Counted from the stretch's first letter, positions 1 to 12,114 are shown. The stretch is DNA of 64,000 nucleotides from Epiperipatus broadwayi (GCA_028023455.1 JAQFVV010012673.1:790567-854566); one strand, 5' to 3'. Notes: a model not told the origin generated them from the letters alone. Made by a program: numbers and translations.

Positions 1-2541
1 ATTGCGTTTTCGATCTCTTCTTGTTACTCCCAACATACATCTCTCCATACTTCTTTGAGTGGTCTGAAGTCTCTGTATTGATCTTCTATTAAGTGTCCAA
101 GTCTCAGATCCATAAGTAAGAACTGGTAAAACACATTTGTTAAAAACCTTTCTTTTCAAACACATAGGCATATTTCCTTTTAATATCAAGTTATTTCTAC
201 CAAAAGCACTCCAACCAAGTTTAATTCTATGATTAATTTCCTCTATTATGTTTCCATCTGTATTAATAATCTGACCAAGATATTTGTAACTCTTAACTTC
301 TTCTAATTCATCATAATCAATCTTTATTTTCATATTTGGAGCAAATCGATTAAACATTACTTTAGTCTTTTTAACATTTATCTTTAGCCCTACTTTCCTA
401 CTTTCATCTGATAACTCCTGCAACATTTCCTGCAGCTCGGAAGCATTATTTGCAAAAACAACTACATCATCTGCGAAATCTAAATGACTTAAATAATCTC
501 CATTTACTTTCACTCCTTTAGTTTCCCATTTTAATCCACAAAATACTTCTTGCAGCACTGCTGTAAAAAGTTTTGGAGATATGGAGTCACCTTGTCTTAC
601 ACCTTTCTCAATGTTGACTTTCCCAGTATCATTATGTAATCTAATTGTTGCTGTTGCATTTTTATAAATATTCTTTAAAATATGACAATATCCTGGATCT
701 ATACCTTGATGATCCAATGCCTTAATCACTGAAGAAATGTTTATAGAATCAAATGCCTTTTCATAATCTACAAATCCAAAACATAATGACAACTCATATT
801 CATTTGTCCTTTCTATAACTTCTCTCAATACTTGAATATGATCTACTGTACTAAAACCACTTTTAAATCCAGCTTGTTCTCTTGGTTGGTGAAAATCCAA
901 GGTTCTCTGTAGACGAGTTGTAATTATCTTGGTAAAAATTTTATATAAAACTGATAAAAGGCTGATAGGTCTGTAATTTCTAATATCTTCTTTATCACCT
1001 TTTTTAAATATTAATATTATTACTGCATTCTTCCAATCATCTGGTACATCTTTATCATTTAGACATTTGGTATATAACTTTGCTAATATTTTTTCTGTTT
1101 CTTCACCTGCTTCTTTTAATATATCAATTATAATTCCATCATTACCTGGAGCCTTTCCTTTTTTCATACATTTAATTGCATTTCTCACTTCTTCATTTAA
1201 AATTCTGGGCAATTCGGAAGATGTAATAGATATAGGAGGTACTTGTTCTTTATTACTATATAATTCTTGATAAAAATCTTTTACCAATTTCATAATGTCA
1301 TCCCTCTTTTTAGTAATAATTCCATCTTTTTTCCTTATTGCAGATATAAATTTCCTACCAATACCAAAATGTTGTTTTACATTCTTAAGACTTTTATTTT
1401 CTTCTACAGCTTTTCTTGCTAGTTCACAGTTATACTTTCTTATATCATTTTCAACTCTTTTCCGCACCATTTTACAAAATTCGAGATATTCAATTCTTTT
1501 TAATGCATCATTCTTGCATATCTTCATATTCCTTCTTTTCTTCATAAGTTCTCTAGTCTCAGTAGAAATTTTATTAGTCAATTGCTGCTTTTTTCTACCA
1601 GCTATCTTTGTTGCAGTTTTTAAAAGTGTATCAGTTATTTTCATATTAATTTCATTCAAATCTGAATCATGTTCAAAATCTACTAATACTTGAAACCGAT
1701 TTGTAAGTTCTAATTTAAATTCATTAGAATGTTTCTGAAGATTAGGAATATCAACTGTAAATATAGTTTTTCTTAATAATTTTTGTCTCTCTAGTTTTAC
1801 ATTAACATGTATCTTATCCCTTACTAATCGATGATCACTTCCTGTGTTAAATTTATTAAGAACATTACAATATTGAAATATGTATTTCCTGTTAGTCAAA
1901 ATATAATCCAATTCTGCTGTACCTTCATTTGGATGCTTCCATGTCCATTTCCTTCTAACATTTTTCTCAAAAAAAGAATTCATAATATAAAGTTTTTCCT
2001 TCTCTGCAAACTCCACAAGTCTATGTCCTCTCTCATTTCTATTACCATAACCAAAATTACCTACAACACTTTCATCTTTCATTTGTTTCCCAATTCTAGC
2101 CTTAAAATCTCCCATAACAATTTTAAAATGTTGTTTACTCTGATCAAAAGCCTTTTGTACATCCATATAAAAATCTTCTACTACTTCATCACTGTGAGAT
2201 CTTGTTGGGGCATAAACCTGAATTATCTGCATTTGATATCTGCTATTAAGTTGTATAACTAATCTTGCCACTCTGTCTGATACACCATCAATCTCCACAA
2301 TATTGTTCTTCCACTTTTTATTTATAATGAATCCTACTCCACTTGTATTTCCAATATTTGTGCCTTTATAATAGAGCATATGTCCACTTTTTAAATCAAT
2401 TGTCTCTTCACCTTTTCTTCTAACTTCACAAAGTCCAATAATATCCCATTTAATATAAGAGAGTTCTTCTTCTAATTCTAGCAATCTTCCTTCACTTGAA
2501 AGTGATCTGCAGTTGTAAGTACCTAAATAAAAAGTCATCAT
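1..2541 (-). CDS. RTE endonuclease-reverse transcriptase, partial at the C-terminus
   Basis: The frame is open from a double ATG at 2541/2538 to the window edge: 847 codons, about 95 fewer than the full protein inferred from other copies. An N-terminal APE-type endonuclease shows GTYN (Asn10), LCEV (Glu39), YAP, GDFK (Lys147) and SDH (235-237). The reverse transcriptase follows, with [15 protein letters not shown] and the catalytic FADD box at 689-692. The start was chosen because it begins just before the endonuclease core and is shared by copies. The frame stays open about 35 codons upstream without an ATG. One oddity: GDFN, whose Asn is catalytic in APE enzymes, reads GDFK here, so the endonuclease is probably weak or dead while the RT box is intact. 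Where copy 2 has a TAG stop, this copy reads CAG (73-75). Confidence 0.9.
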   Translation of the reverse strand, partial: MMTFYLGTYNCRSLSSEGRLLELEEELSYIKWDIIGLCEVRRKGEETIDLKSGHMLYYKGTNIGNTSGVGFIINKKWKNNIVEIDGVSDRVARLVIQLNSRYQMQIIQVYAPTRSHSDEVVEDFYMDVQKAFDQSKQHFKIVMGDFKARIGKQMKDESVVGNFGYGNRNERGHRLVEFAEKEKLYIMNSFFEKNVRRKWTWKHPNEGTAELDYILTNRKYIFQYCNVLNKFNTGSDHRLVRDKIHVNVKLERQKLLRKTIFTVDIPNLQKHSNEFKLELTNRFQVLVDFEHDSDLNEINMKITDTLLKTATKIAGRKKQQLTNKISTETRELMKKRRNMKICKNDALKRIEYLEFCKMVRKRVENDIRKYNCELARKAVEENKSLKNVKQHFGIGRKFISAIRKKDGIITKKRDDIMKLVKDFYQELYSNKEQVPPISITSSELPRILNEEVRNAIKCMKKGKAPGNDGIIIDILKEAGEETEKILAKLYTKCLNDKDVPDDWKNAVIILIFKKGDKEDIRNYRPISLLSVLYKIFTKIITTRLQRTLDFHQPREQAGFKSGFSTVDHIQVLREVIERTNEYELSLCFGFVDYEKAFDSINISSVIKALDHQGIDPGYCHILKNIYKNATATIRLHNDTGKVNIEKGVRQGDSISPKLFTAVLQEVFCGLKWETKGVKVNGDYLSHLDFADDVVVFANNASELQEMLQELSDESRKVGLKINVKKTKVMFNRFAPNMKIKIDYDELEEVKSYKYLGQIINTDGNIIEEINHRIKLGWSAFGRNNLILKGNMPMCLKRKVFNKCVLPVLTYGSETWTLNRRSIQRLQTTQRSMERCMLGVTRRDRKRN

Positions 2542-2979
2542 CAAATGGCAGCCTGGGTCCACCTCCAGGATATTCTTAGCACCCTCCGCCTTCGGCCACC
2601 AACCGCTGCCTTGGTTGGTGACTTTACAGCCTCCTGGGATTAAGGGCTATGCTTTATTTTTGTCTGTCATAATTGTATAATTGGGAAAAATCTTTATCAT
2701 TTACACAAACATTCATTCTGCCTTATCAGGCACTGAGAAGAAAGACCATGGTGTTTCTTGATCTTACACTCAGAGGTAAAAAGCCAATAAACTCACCACG
2801 CTGGCTAATGCATGTTGGTGAGCAGCCCATCCATGTTCGTATACTATATGAATAAACATATAGTAATAACAGCTGCAACGACAAGAACGTATGGAGTGGA
2901 CATTAGGAATTTGCCCTGCTCGGTTCCTTTAAGGCCTCCAAGAGGAATCAAAGGGTCTCCTTTCAGTTAATAGCAAACT
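2542..2979 (-). other. RTE 5' UTR
   Basis: About 438 bases before the ORF, matched by 37537-37671 plus about 40807-41117 in copy 3 and, more loosely, by 60480-60905 in the oldest copy. The last 100 bases before the ATG are GC-richer and could encode an in-frame extension containing [11 protein letters not shown]. There is no ATG in that extension, and an in-frame TAG closes it about 35 codons upstream. A 60-residue antisense frame at 2673-2855 is also kept in copy 3, but nothing suggests it is a gene. Confidence 0.75.
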
Positions 2980-3349
2980 AAATTACCGGCATTTTCACAA
3001 AGTTTTTCAAGGAATACACTATGGATTAGATTGCCTTCTTAAATTTGTTTTATTCTTAAGTATAACTTGCTATTCATTTAAAATGAACATTGTACAGTTA
3101 AATGAGCACTTTATGGATTGAATACCAGAAAAAACCTCAAAGCCTGCCTGAAATAGGAAAAGCCTTACCTGATGATTCAATCCCAGATCATGAGCATAAA
3201 GGCTAGATATGACCCCATTACACTAAAATTGCCTTTATAATGAAATTTTTTGGGAACAATTTTCTAGATTATAAATGAATACATTTGCTAACATTTCATC
3301 AAAAAAATTGCTTTCAATTGGATGACAATGCTGTTACATGGTCATTGCA
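2980..3349. other. Spacer between two RTE copies
   Basis: AT-rich sequence with no coding potential, RNA gene or repeat that I can recognise. Confidence 0.5.
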
Positions 3350-4655
3350 TAGATCATCATCATCATCAAGTATTATTAATTCACTGCCAGATAAAGGTCT
3401 CTCCAAGTTCAATCCATTTTCTCCAATCTTTAGCTTCTCTTCTCCACATCACCCCTGCACACTTTCTGATTTCTTTCATACATCTCACATGTGGTCTCTT
3501 TCTGGGTCTTTTACAATCTCTTGGAATCCAGTTTAAGATTTCAATTGTCCACCTATTATCATTTCTTCTACCAATATGTTCAGCCCAACTCCACTTCAGT
3601 TTTTTTATTTTTTTCAATGAAGTCAATAATAATTGTTTTTTTAACTTACCCATATATTACGTTTTCCATCTTTTCTTATTATTCCTAACATACATCTCTC
3701 CATACTTCTTTGAGTGGTCTGAAGTCTCTGTATTGCTCTTCTATTAAGGGTCCAAGCCTCAGATTCATAAGTAAAAACTGGTAAAACACATTTATTAAAA
3801 TAATTCCTTTTCAAACACATAGGCACATTTCATTTTAGTATCAAGTTATTTCTATCAAAAGCACTCCAACCAAGTTTAATTCTATGATTAATTTCATGCA
3901 TTATATTTCTATCTGTACTAATAATCTGACCAATGTATTTGTAACTGTTAACTTTTTCTAATTCATCATAATCAATCTTTCTTTTCATATTTTGAAAAAA
4001 ATCTATTGAAGGTTACTATAGTCTTTTCAACATTTATCTTTATCCCTACTTTTCTAATTTCATCTGATATCTTATGCAACATTTTCTGCTGCTCTAAAGC
4101 ATTATTTGAAAAAAAAAACAACTACACAAATCTGCAAAATCTAAATGACTTAAATAATCTCCATTTACTTTCACTCCTTTAGTTTCCCATTTTAATCCAC
4201 AAAATACTTCTTGTGGCACTGCTGTAAAAAGTTTTGGAGATATGGAGTCACCTTGTCTTACACCCTTCTCAATGTTGACTTTCTTAGTATCATTATGTAA
4301 TATAATTGTTGCTGTTATATTTTTATAAATATTCTTCAAAATATGACAATATTCTTGATCTATACCTTGATGATCCAATGCTTATGTCACTGAAGAAATG
4401 TTTATAGAATCAAATACCTTTTCATAATCTAGCTTGTTTTCTTGATTGGTAAAAATCCAATGTTCTCTGTAGATGAGTTTTAATTATCTTGATAAAAATT
4501 TTGTATAAAACTGATAAAATGATAGTATGTTTGTAATTTTTAATATCTTCTTTATCAGCTTTTTTTAAACATTAGTATTAATACTGCATTATTCCAATCA
4601 TCTGGTATATCTTTATCATTTATACATTTGGTATATAACTTTGCAAAATTAGAAT
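3350..4655 (-). pseudogene. RTE LINE copy 4, 5' truncated and decayed
   Basis: The 3' end is at the left, with a (TCA)n tail at about 3351-3368 in plus orientation. The C-terminal domain (KWSWAEHIGRR) and part of the RT ([11 protein letters not shown]) can be read on the minus strand. Several frameshifts are present. One, in a run of A at 4116-4125, destroys the catalytic box just after HLDFAD. A stretch of about 90 bases is missing near 4430. Similarity ends at about 4655. Non-functional. Confidence 0.88.
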
Positions 4656-4694
4656 TTTAAAATATCTGAAATTACAAAACAAAATAAAACAAAT

Positions 4695-4811
4695 TGTCTT
4701 GCGTTGTTAGCCGAGAGGTATCGCAGCCGCCATGCAAGCAAGAAGTTGGTTGCAGACGGTTGTGGGTTCGCGTCCCAGCCGATGCTATGACATATGAAAA
4801 AAAAAAAAAAA
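4695..4811 (+). mobile_element. tRNA-derived SINE, copy 1
   Basis: The head has a box A-like TAGCCGAGAGGT and a box B-like GGTTCGCGTCCC, so it derives from a tRNA. A short conserved tail (GATGCTATGACATATG) ends in a poly-A run. A perfect 12 bp target-site duplication, ATAAAACAAATT, lies at 4683-4694 and 4812-4823. This marks LINE-assisted retroposition rather than a functional tRNA gene. Confidence 0.9.
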
Positions 4812-5189
4812 ATAAAACAAATTAAATTTGGGTTTTTTTTCTAATGAATAGCCAAAGGATAAGAATCAAACTTCACATTTGTTTTTTCCTTACTGTTTAA
4901 TATTTTCTTTATTTTGATTGAACAAAAAATAAAATTTAACTTGTCCTATTTTGTTCTTTAATTTCACATATTCTACCATTTTGTACAATTCTTTAATTTT
5001 TCACAACTTTATATGTTTATATGAGGAATATGCTGTAGCATATTGGCTCAGTTGAAAGGAAATTCTTTTTTAATTCTGAAACGATTGTGATTCTATATTT
5101 TAATATTTTTAATAAATGAAATAAAACAAACACAGTATTTTAATTTAAAAAATAGCCCATTAATTTTAATATATAAACAAAAAAAACTA

Positions 5190-5865
5190 CATGCAAATCT
5201 TTTTATAAATCTTGATTTATTATATGAACTATTATATGTCTGACCATCCCTTGGATATGTATTATAGGGTTTAGATCGACCTTAGGTCAACATAGGTGTG
5301 ACAATAATCTCGGCCTCAGGGTGGCCTTTGAACATTTCATCATTCGATTTTCAATTGGATGAACGGTTGAATTGTTAGAGTGTGGAGTAGATTGAAACAT
5401 GTCCATTAAAGTGTGAGGATTGGCTATCTTAATAAATATCTGAGCACTTATGGCATATATGTGTGGAAGTAGTAATATGTATATTGGTGATTATTTATCT
5501 TTTCGACATATATGTGTTCAAGTGTATCAGTATTATGAAATTGTATGGAGAGTGGTGGGTCGTGTAAAAGTCTGTGCTCATATACCCTATATATTATATG
5601 AACTAATATAAAGTATAAAATATACTCCAACATTTGGACTATATTCTTTTATAGTCTTTATCAAGGGACAATTAAAACACTTCTAATAAACAAGATTTTC
5701 GTGTTAGAAGAGTTTTAAGTTGTTCCTTATCAAGGAACAACTTAAAACATTATAGTCATTATCAAAGACTATAAAAAATATAGTCAAAATGTTGGAGTAT
5801 TATTTTATACTTTATAATAATTCAAATAATAAATCAAGATTTATAAAGAAGTTTACATTTACATG
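5190..5865. repeat. Fold-back element, split by an X-family insertion
   Basis: An outer pair of arms (about 5196-5231 and 5830-5865) and inner arms (5593-5710 and 5715-5830) are inverted copies of each other. They share CAACATTTTGGA-type ends and the hairpin GACTATA/TATAGTC. The left arm is interrupted at 5232-5592. The minus-strand left arm reads CTTGATAA, A, hairpin, CAAAT, a degenerate form of the motif described under the hammerhead-like finding. Confidence 0.75.
5232..5592 (-). mobile_element. X-family (TATAGGGT) retroposon, single unit
   Basis: A 361 bp insertion flanked by a perfect 13 bp duplication, ATTATATGAACTA (5219-5231 and 5593-5605). On the minus strand it begins ATATAGGGTATATGAGCACAG and ends near AAGGGATGGTCAGACAT, matching units of the dimer at 56934-57939. 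The segment that carries the hammerhead-like motif in the dimer is deleted here. There is no ORF and no pol III box. Confidence 0.85.
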
Positions 5866-5910
5866 TGGTTTGTTTTGTATACATTTTACATGTGGTTTGT
5901 TTTGTATACA
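5857..5910 (+). repeat. Short direct repeat, two units
   Basis: A unit of about 28 bp containing TTACATGTGGTTTG and TTTTGTATACA occurs twice in tandem, with a partial third at about 5933. Confidence 0.7.
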
Positions 5911-6269
5911 TATTATAATATTTTACATGGTTGTTCCTAAAAATTTCTATAAATTATAGACATCAATGGCTTAAAGAAATATTCACTTCAACAAGCATAA
6001 CCTGTATATGAACATAAACTTTCAGCAATACTATTATAACACAAAATGTGATAATCAATCTTTTTTCTACCACATAAATTCATAGTAATGTGAACAACAG
6101 GGGTGTATTGCTAGAAAAAATAACATTAGCATAGTTCATATCTGGCTATATGTAATTCTAGTTTAGCATTATGCATTTCTTAATATAAATATATTTGAGA
6201 TTGATTTGAATTTCTTTAAATTAATAATCGTACTCTTTTTAGTCAAGTTACAAATCTTTAGTGTTTAAA

Positions 6270-6655
6270 TATCATCATCATCAACAATAACCATTATCAT
6301 TCCACTGCATGATGAAGGTCTTTCCAAGTTCAATCCATCTTCTCTGATCTGTACTTTTGCTTCTCCACATCATCCCTGCACACATTCTCATCTCATCCAT
6401 CCATTTTACATGTGGTCTCTTTCTGGGTCTTTTACAATCTCTTGGAATCCCGTTTAAAACTTCAATTGTCCATCTATTATCATCTCTTCTAGCAATATGT
6501 CCAGCCCAACTCCACTTCAATCTTTTAATTTTTTCAATGAAGTCAGTAACATCTGTTTATTCTCTTACCCATACATTGTGTTTTCAATCTCTTCTTGTAA
6601 CTTCCAGCATGCATCTCTCCACACTTCTTTGAGGGTCTGAAGTCTCTGTATTGAG
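6270..6655 (-). pseudogene. RTE LINE 3' fragment
   Basis: About 385 bp of the RTE 3' end. On the minus strand it encodes the C-terminal domain (KWSWAGHIARRDDNRW) and ends in a short (TGA)n tail at the left. It is heavily 5' truncated, as is usual for LINE insertions. Confidence 0.9.
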
Positions 6656-6777
6656 TGTTTAAATATACATATTGTAATATAAATAATTGTAAAAATAGGT
6701 TGTTTTCACAACAGATTAAGATTGTTGTTTATTAATGATATTGGTATTGTTTAAGTGTTGATTGCTTTCATGTACTT

Positions 6778-6783
6778 ACACAC

Positions 6784-6825
<42 letters not shown>

Positions 6826-6836
6826 GTGTGTAATTA

Positions 6837-6882
<46 letters not shown>

Positions 6883-6890
6883 TAAGAATT
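6778..6890. repeat. Two adjacent (TA)n palindromes
   Basis: ACACACAA-(TA)n-TTGTGTGT is followed directly by TAACTTTA-(TA)n-TAAAGTTAA. Each is a perfect palindrome around a TA tract, so each could extrude a cruciform. Confidence 0.85.
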
Positions 6891-7181
6891 ATAAAACTAG
6901 TAGCGCAGGTAAACCTTAGCAACAGGCAATAATTTTTACAAGAATGTATCAATCCTCTCTAATTTTTTATTTTCTTATAAAGTGTGTTATCTAAAATACT
7001 GTAGCTAAAAAGAATTAATATTAAATCAATTATATAATTTATTATAAAGATATTTTAAATTAATTAATATTAATTGACATGACTGAAAGTTTTTTAATTT
7101 AAATCATGATAACATCAATTTAAACAATGAAAATATAAAATATAATATTTTTTCAATGCTTAATATATATATGGCTGTCTG

Positions 7182-7354
7182 TGTAATATTCAAATTTATA
7201 TATATATATTAAATACAGTAATATTCATATAAATTTAACTTATTTTATTAGGAGTACTTTTGACTGGAGGAACATAGTTGAAAGTACTTCTAATAAAATA
7301 AGTTAAATTTATATAAATATTACTGTATTTAATCTATATAAATTTGAATGTTAC
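7182..7354. repeat. Fold-back element
   Basis: Two inverted arms of about 80 bp (GTAATATTCAAATTT at the left, its complement at the right) surround a short centre near 7262-7284. The centre reads CTGGAGGAACATAGTTGAAAG, which loosely resembles the hairpin motif shared by other families here. Confidence 0.8.
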
Positions 7355-7392
7355 ATATATTTTGGAAAGAATATGGACATCAAATTTAATTT

Positions 7393-7393
7393 T

Positions 7394-7436
<43 letters not shown>
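7393..7436. repeat. (CA)n(TA)n microsatellite
   Basis: A run of CA dinucleotides passes directly into TA dinucleotides. Confidence 0.95.
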
Positions 7437-9683
7437 TACTTTGGACTAAGATTCTTGCAATTGATACAAATAGGCAATGGAAATATTTTCTAGGCCCAGT
7501 ATAAGACAATAGTTTTATGAGAAAAGATTGGCTCTCTCTTGTTACTTTATTTGTATATAGAGAATTTTCTAAAACAATTAGTTAAAAAGGATATATGCAG
7601 AACATAATAGAAGTCTTAGGTCAGAGAAATACAGAAAAAAATATTATAATCTCCCCCCCCCCTTAATTTACATTTGTACAGCTTTCTATTAAGATATTTC
7701 ACTATTTCTTTAAATTCATAAATTCACAGAGTTTTAAAATATTGATGTTTTAATTTAAAGAAATCAAAAGAAACCTGTAAAATTGCATAGTAACAAAGTT
7801 ATAAATGTTTAACACTATTTATTCCTTTTTATTGAATTTTGCCTTTATAATATGGTTTGAGACCATTTATGAGATTATTTCAAGATAAATTTTCAAATTA
7901 TTAAAAACATGTATTTTTACACAATAATTGTGGAAAAATTATTAAAAATCAAAACTCTATAATATTACATTGTTATTTTATACAAATATGTTTTATTTTT
8001 AAAACATTAACAAAGAGAACTAACTTGTTCTGATCTCTTCACTTTTCAATAATTAGAGATAATATATATTTTTAGATGCTGAATTAGGATAATTTGAGAT
8101 ATTTTAAACATTAGAAGTAAATTTTAATATTGTAAAGCAGAACTTGATTCATTTGTCAGTGATCGACTTATATACTTTGGCATAATAAATACAAATTTCA
8201 AATAAAAAAGATTTCATTTGTTTTCTGAAGTCACTCTGTTCTGCCAAACATTCAGTGATGAAAGCATCTTTTGTTGTCATTACAAACTCATTTCTTCAAT
8301 ATTTGCAAAGTTCAAATATAAATTTTAGAATGTTTCTCATGTGCCAATGTATATTACTACAAAGTCAATTTCAATATATTGAATTCTGATATAGAATAAT
8401 GGTTTAATACTAAATTTGAAGGTTGAAAAGATGCAGAAAAAGTCTCACCAAGGACATAATTAAATCTGTGTCAGTGTTGGAGAAATAAATCAATCAAACA
8501 ATTTATTGTATGTATATATATACACACACATTGACCTTCTAATATTAGGTTTTTTGATAGACTAAAATAATTTGAACCTGCTTTTTCATAATGCAATTAA
8601 TTTTGACAACAAAAATGTTTATAATAAAGATAAATAATTACCAAACAGTTTTCCTACTCCAATTTAAAAATCAAAAACCATTATTAACAGTTACATACCA
8701 TTTCTATTACATAAATTGCCCAAGCAGTAGGTTGGTAAATATATGAAAGTAATTAATTTCATTCATTTTGTTCACTTTATTTGATAATTCTGACACCGGA
8801 GGGCATTGAATGCAAGGAGGCCAACATGTTTATTTCCTTTATTACATTTCATGTTATATTTAAGTCTATTATTGTGCTTTAAATTTAGAAAGCTAATAAG
8901 AGGATGATTTCTGTGCTATTGGTCTGTAAACTGATGTTTAATTTTAAATTTTTTAAAAGGCAAAGACAATTTGTAAAACAGCATACTTTCTCACGCGCTA
9001 CTTAAACAAAATAATAGAACGGTTTATATCCCAAGAATTCATAAGAAAATTAGACCCTTGTAATGACAGAACTATACACTGATCTATGGATCTTCAAATA
9101 AAAATTTTGACGATGTACATCTGCACCAGACCGCATAATTCAGCATATATACTTATTTAATCTAGTCTAATAATTGGAATAAAAAGTAATATATATATAT
9201 ACACACACACACGACAAGTTTTAAAGAATATAGAAAACAGTTTTTTTTAAAATTTCTATTACATTATCTGAAAAAAAAAAATCAATTGATCTTTGAATTT
9301 TTATACATCTTTTAATTAATTAATTTGAAATGACGGCTAATAGTTAATTACTATAATAAGATAAACTCTTAACTACATCTGATTGAATTGTCAAAAAGTT
9401 AATTATATTGTAAAAAGATTAAAAATTACCTTTTTTTTATTTTTTAGAAAGGTTTTATTTTATATAAATGTTAGAATTACTTTCTAAAATATATATTTAA
9501 TATAGCAAATATAGTTCTCATTGATTCTTTTATCATTTAATATTTTTATAACTTATAAAATTATATTAAAAATATACTGAAGGCTTACAGCTCTGTTTTT
9601 CATGTTTTTTTAGTTGTAATTTAAACTATTCTTCCAGAATAGTTTAAAGAATAGACTAATAAAGGATGTTTTGGAACGAATAA
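7437..9683. other. AT-rich region without recognisable genes
   Basis: Scattered homopolymers and short microsatellites (8512-8530, 9189-9213). I see no ORF with coding character and no repeat I can link to others in the window. A short stretch near 8996-9060 (AGAATTCATAAGAAA) recurs loosely near 17800 and 62125, suggesting an old unclassified repeat. Confidence 0.5.
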
Positions 9684-10075
9684 TTAAATGGAAACAAAAA
9701 GAAAAGACGAAGACAATTGATTTTGCTGAAGGGTGTAAGAGATGAGAAAAGATATGTGGAATTGAACACCTATCAATAAAAAGAACAGAAAGGAGAAAAT
9801 GATGAAATAATTATGTGACTTTTCTCTGGGCCTGTTCAAGGTCAAAACACTATTTATTGACTTCTAATTTGTGAATAATAACGAATAGTAAATGGAAACA
9901 CGAAGAAAGGATGAAGACAATGATCTTGCTGAATGGTGTAAGAGATGCAAAAAGATATGTGGAATAAAACATCTAATCAATGAACACAGCAGAAAGGAGA
10001 AATTGATGAAATAATTATATGACTTTTCTCTGGATATGTCCAAGGTCAAAACACTATTGATTGACTTCCTCTTTG
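9684..10075 (+). repeat. Diverged tandem duplication with coding-like remnant
   Basis: Two units of about 190 bp with a period near 206 bp. The second unit (from 9892) has a short plus-strand frame, METRRKDEDNDL then EWCKRCKKICG, ending at a TAA near 10012. The first unit has the same frame broken by an inserted base and a stop. The composition (K, R, E, C) looks like a remnant of a real protein, but I do not recognise it. Confidence 0.5.
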
Positions 10076-11245
10076 CCTCTAAAAGAAGAACTAGGCATTT
10101 TCCACATTACTTTTTGGATTCAGCCTTATTATAGAATAATAATTATAGTATGTAAAAAATGTTGGCATGAAAATTTATGAATAAATCAAACTATCAAAGT
10201 AATTTTTTGTTTTGTTTATTTCTTTTCAAAATATTTCAATTTTTGTTGCTTGTAACTAACACAAATGTTCAAATATAACCATAAACACTAAGAAATTCAT
10301 TTTATAAACTTATTCCAGTATTTACTTTGTAGCTGTTTTATTTCTTCGATTACCATATATGGCTATTCAGGTTAAAAAAGTTGCCAAGTCTTGTTCTAAT
10401 CTCTTTAATATCATATCAATTTTTCAACTAGATTTTCACCAGCCATCTTTGAAGTAGTAATTATTCCAATTTGCTGTAGAAATGTTCAAATGTTCTCTAA
10501 TAATTGGAAGATGGTTTTTGAATTCAGTCTAAATGTCAGTATAATGTTACTAATAAGGAAATATATACTGATAGGTCTGAAATATGTTTTCAAATTTTTA
10601 GCATGAAAATCTTCATTTTAATATTTATATCTAAGAATAATATCTTAAATGTAAGATATATTTCAAAACAAATACTTAAACTATATTTTCAATATTTACT
10701 GATAATTTTTCTGAGCCATGTATGTTATGAAATCATAAAATTTATATATATATATATATATATATAAGCACTCTCACTCCATACAATAGATTCAGGTCAT
10801 AAAATTGATGTTTCTAGTACCAAGATCATATCCAGATATAATAATATCTACCAGTATAAAATCAGAGAAGCCATTGAGATACTAAAAAGATCATACTGTA
10901 TCAATAAGTGAGATGATTCATGCAAACTCCTTGGAAAGATTTTTTTTAACATATTTTAATTTAACATTTTTGCTATTGGTGGAACTTTAAAGTTTTTTCC
11001 AAATAAGTGATTGCAGCGCCCCTATAACCATCTTTCCATCATTTATCACCCAGTATATGATGACTTGTATGATCAAGTCAAAATGTCAGTAAGGATATTA
11101 CCATGAAGTTCATAGTTGTAACAATTATTATAAAAAACAGTTCCAATTACATTATACAATAAACAAAAATTGATGATTACTATTTAATGCCCCATCACAT
11201 CTCTATTTTGCTTTTGCTGCATTGAATGAAAAAATCAGTATGGTC
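10076..11245. other. AT-rich region without recognisable genes
   Basis: Includes a (TA)n run at about 10741-10767. Nothing else recognised. Confidence 0.5.
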
Positions 11246-11547
11246 ATCATCATCATCATCATCAACCATTATCAATTCACTGCAGGATGAAGGTCTCTCC
11301 AAGTTTAATCCATCTTTAGTTTCTCTTCTCCACATCACCCCTGCACACTTTATTATTTCATCCATCCATTTCACATGTGGTCTCTTTCTGGATCTTTTAC
11401 AATCTCTTGAAATCCAGTTTAAAATTTCAATTGTCCATCTGTTATCATCTCTTCTAGCAATATGTCCATCCCAACTCCACTTCAATCTTTTAATTTTTTC
11501 AATGAGATCAGTAACACCTGTTTGTTCTCTTACCCATATATTGCGTT
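11246..11547 (-). pseudogene. RTE LINE 3' fragment
   Basis: A 3' piece of about 300 bp with a (TCA)n tail at 11246-11265 (plus orientation). On the minus strand the C-terminal domain reads KWSWDGHIARRDDNRW. It has a small internal deletion relative to other copies. Confidence 0.9.
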
Positions 11548-12114
11548 ATATGACAGACATAAATTTATTCATGTAACTCTATTATAATTTAATTATGAGA
11601 TGGAGTATCCTGCAAGGTAAAAAAAAAATCTCACTTCTTGACACTAAATATTAATAGAAGATAAAAAACAATTTCTTCAATTATAACATTATTGTGTACA
11701 AAATGCAAGTAAAATTAAAAGACGATACTTTTTTTTTTTTTTTTATCTAAAATGATGCAATATATATCTGATGACTAAATAATGAGCATGTTTAAGTTTA
11801 AATTGTTTATGTGTGTAATTTGAAATGAAACCATGTAAACATAATGTTAATGTTAACTTTATTCAGATATAGTACATTTATAGTGATAAACGGATATTTA
11901 TTATATTATCAATATCTATAACATTTTAAAACAATATATTATTTTAAAATTATTTTTTTATTAATTCTAAGACTTATATCTGCCATCATAATTATCATCT
12001 GTAACTGATATCAGTTTACAGCAGGATTATAATCTATTCGTGTTTAACCCAGTCTTACCAATTCATAGTCTTTAATTTAGTTAGCATACAAAAACTCCCT
12101 TATTTATACATCTC

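Larger units (their letters stand above)
1..2979 (-). mobile_element. RTE-clade LINE, copy 1 (3' end outside window)
   Basis: Read on the minus strand, this is the 5' UTR (2979 to 2542) followed by the long ORF, running off the left edge before its 3' tail. It aligns base for base along its length with the copies at 31.9-33.9 and 34.7-41.1 kb. The 5' limit is where similarity to the 41.1 kb copy ends (shared AGCAAACT near 2972-2979). The 41.1 kb and 60.9 kb copies continue about 12 bases further, so this copy may be slightly 5' truncated. RTE elements move by target-primed reverse transcription. About 300 bases of the 3' end, including the (TGA)n tail, lie outside the window, so no target-site duplication can be tested. 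Confidence 0.93.

Noticed and set aside
1295-1693. Plus-strand frame of 132 codons, hydrophobic and Phe/Ser rich
   Set aside because: It is antisense to the RTE ORF and recurs at the same place in every RTE copy (minus 31926-32324, plus 36283-36684). It is a shadow of the real frame.
2673-2855. Antisense frame in the RTE 5' UTR, also kept at 40761-40982
   Set aside because: Conservation follows the nucleotide identity of two young copies, the changes between them are often non-synonymous, and there is no sign of a start region.
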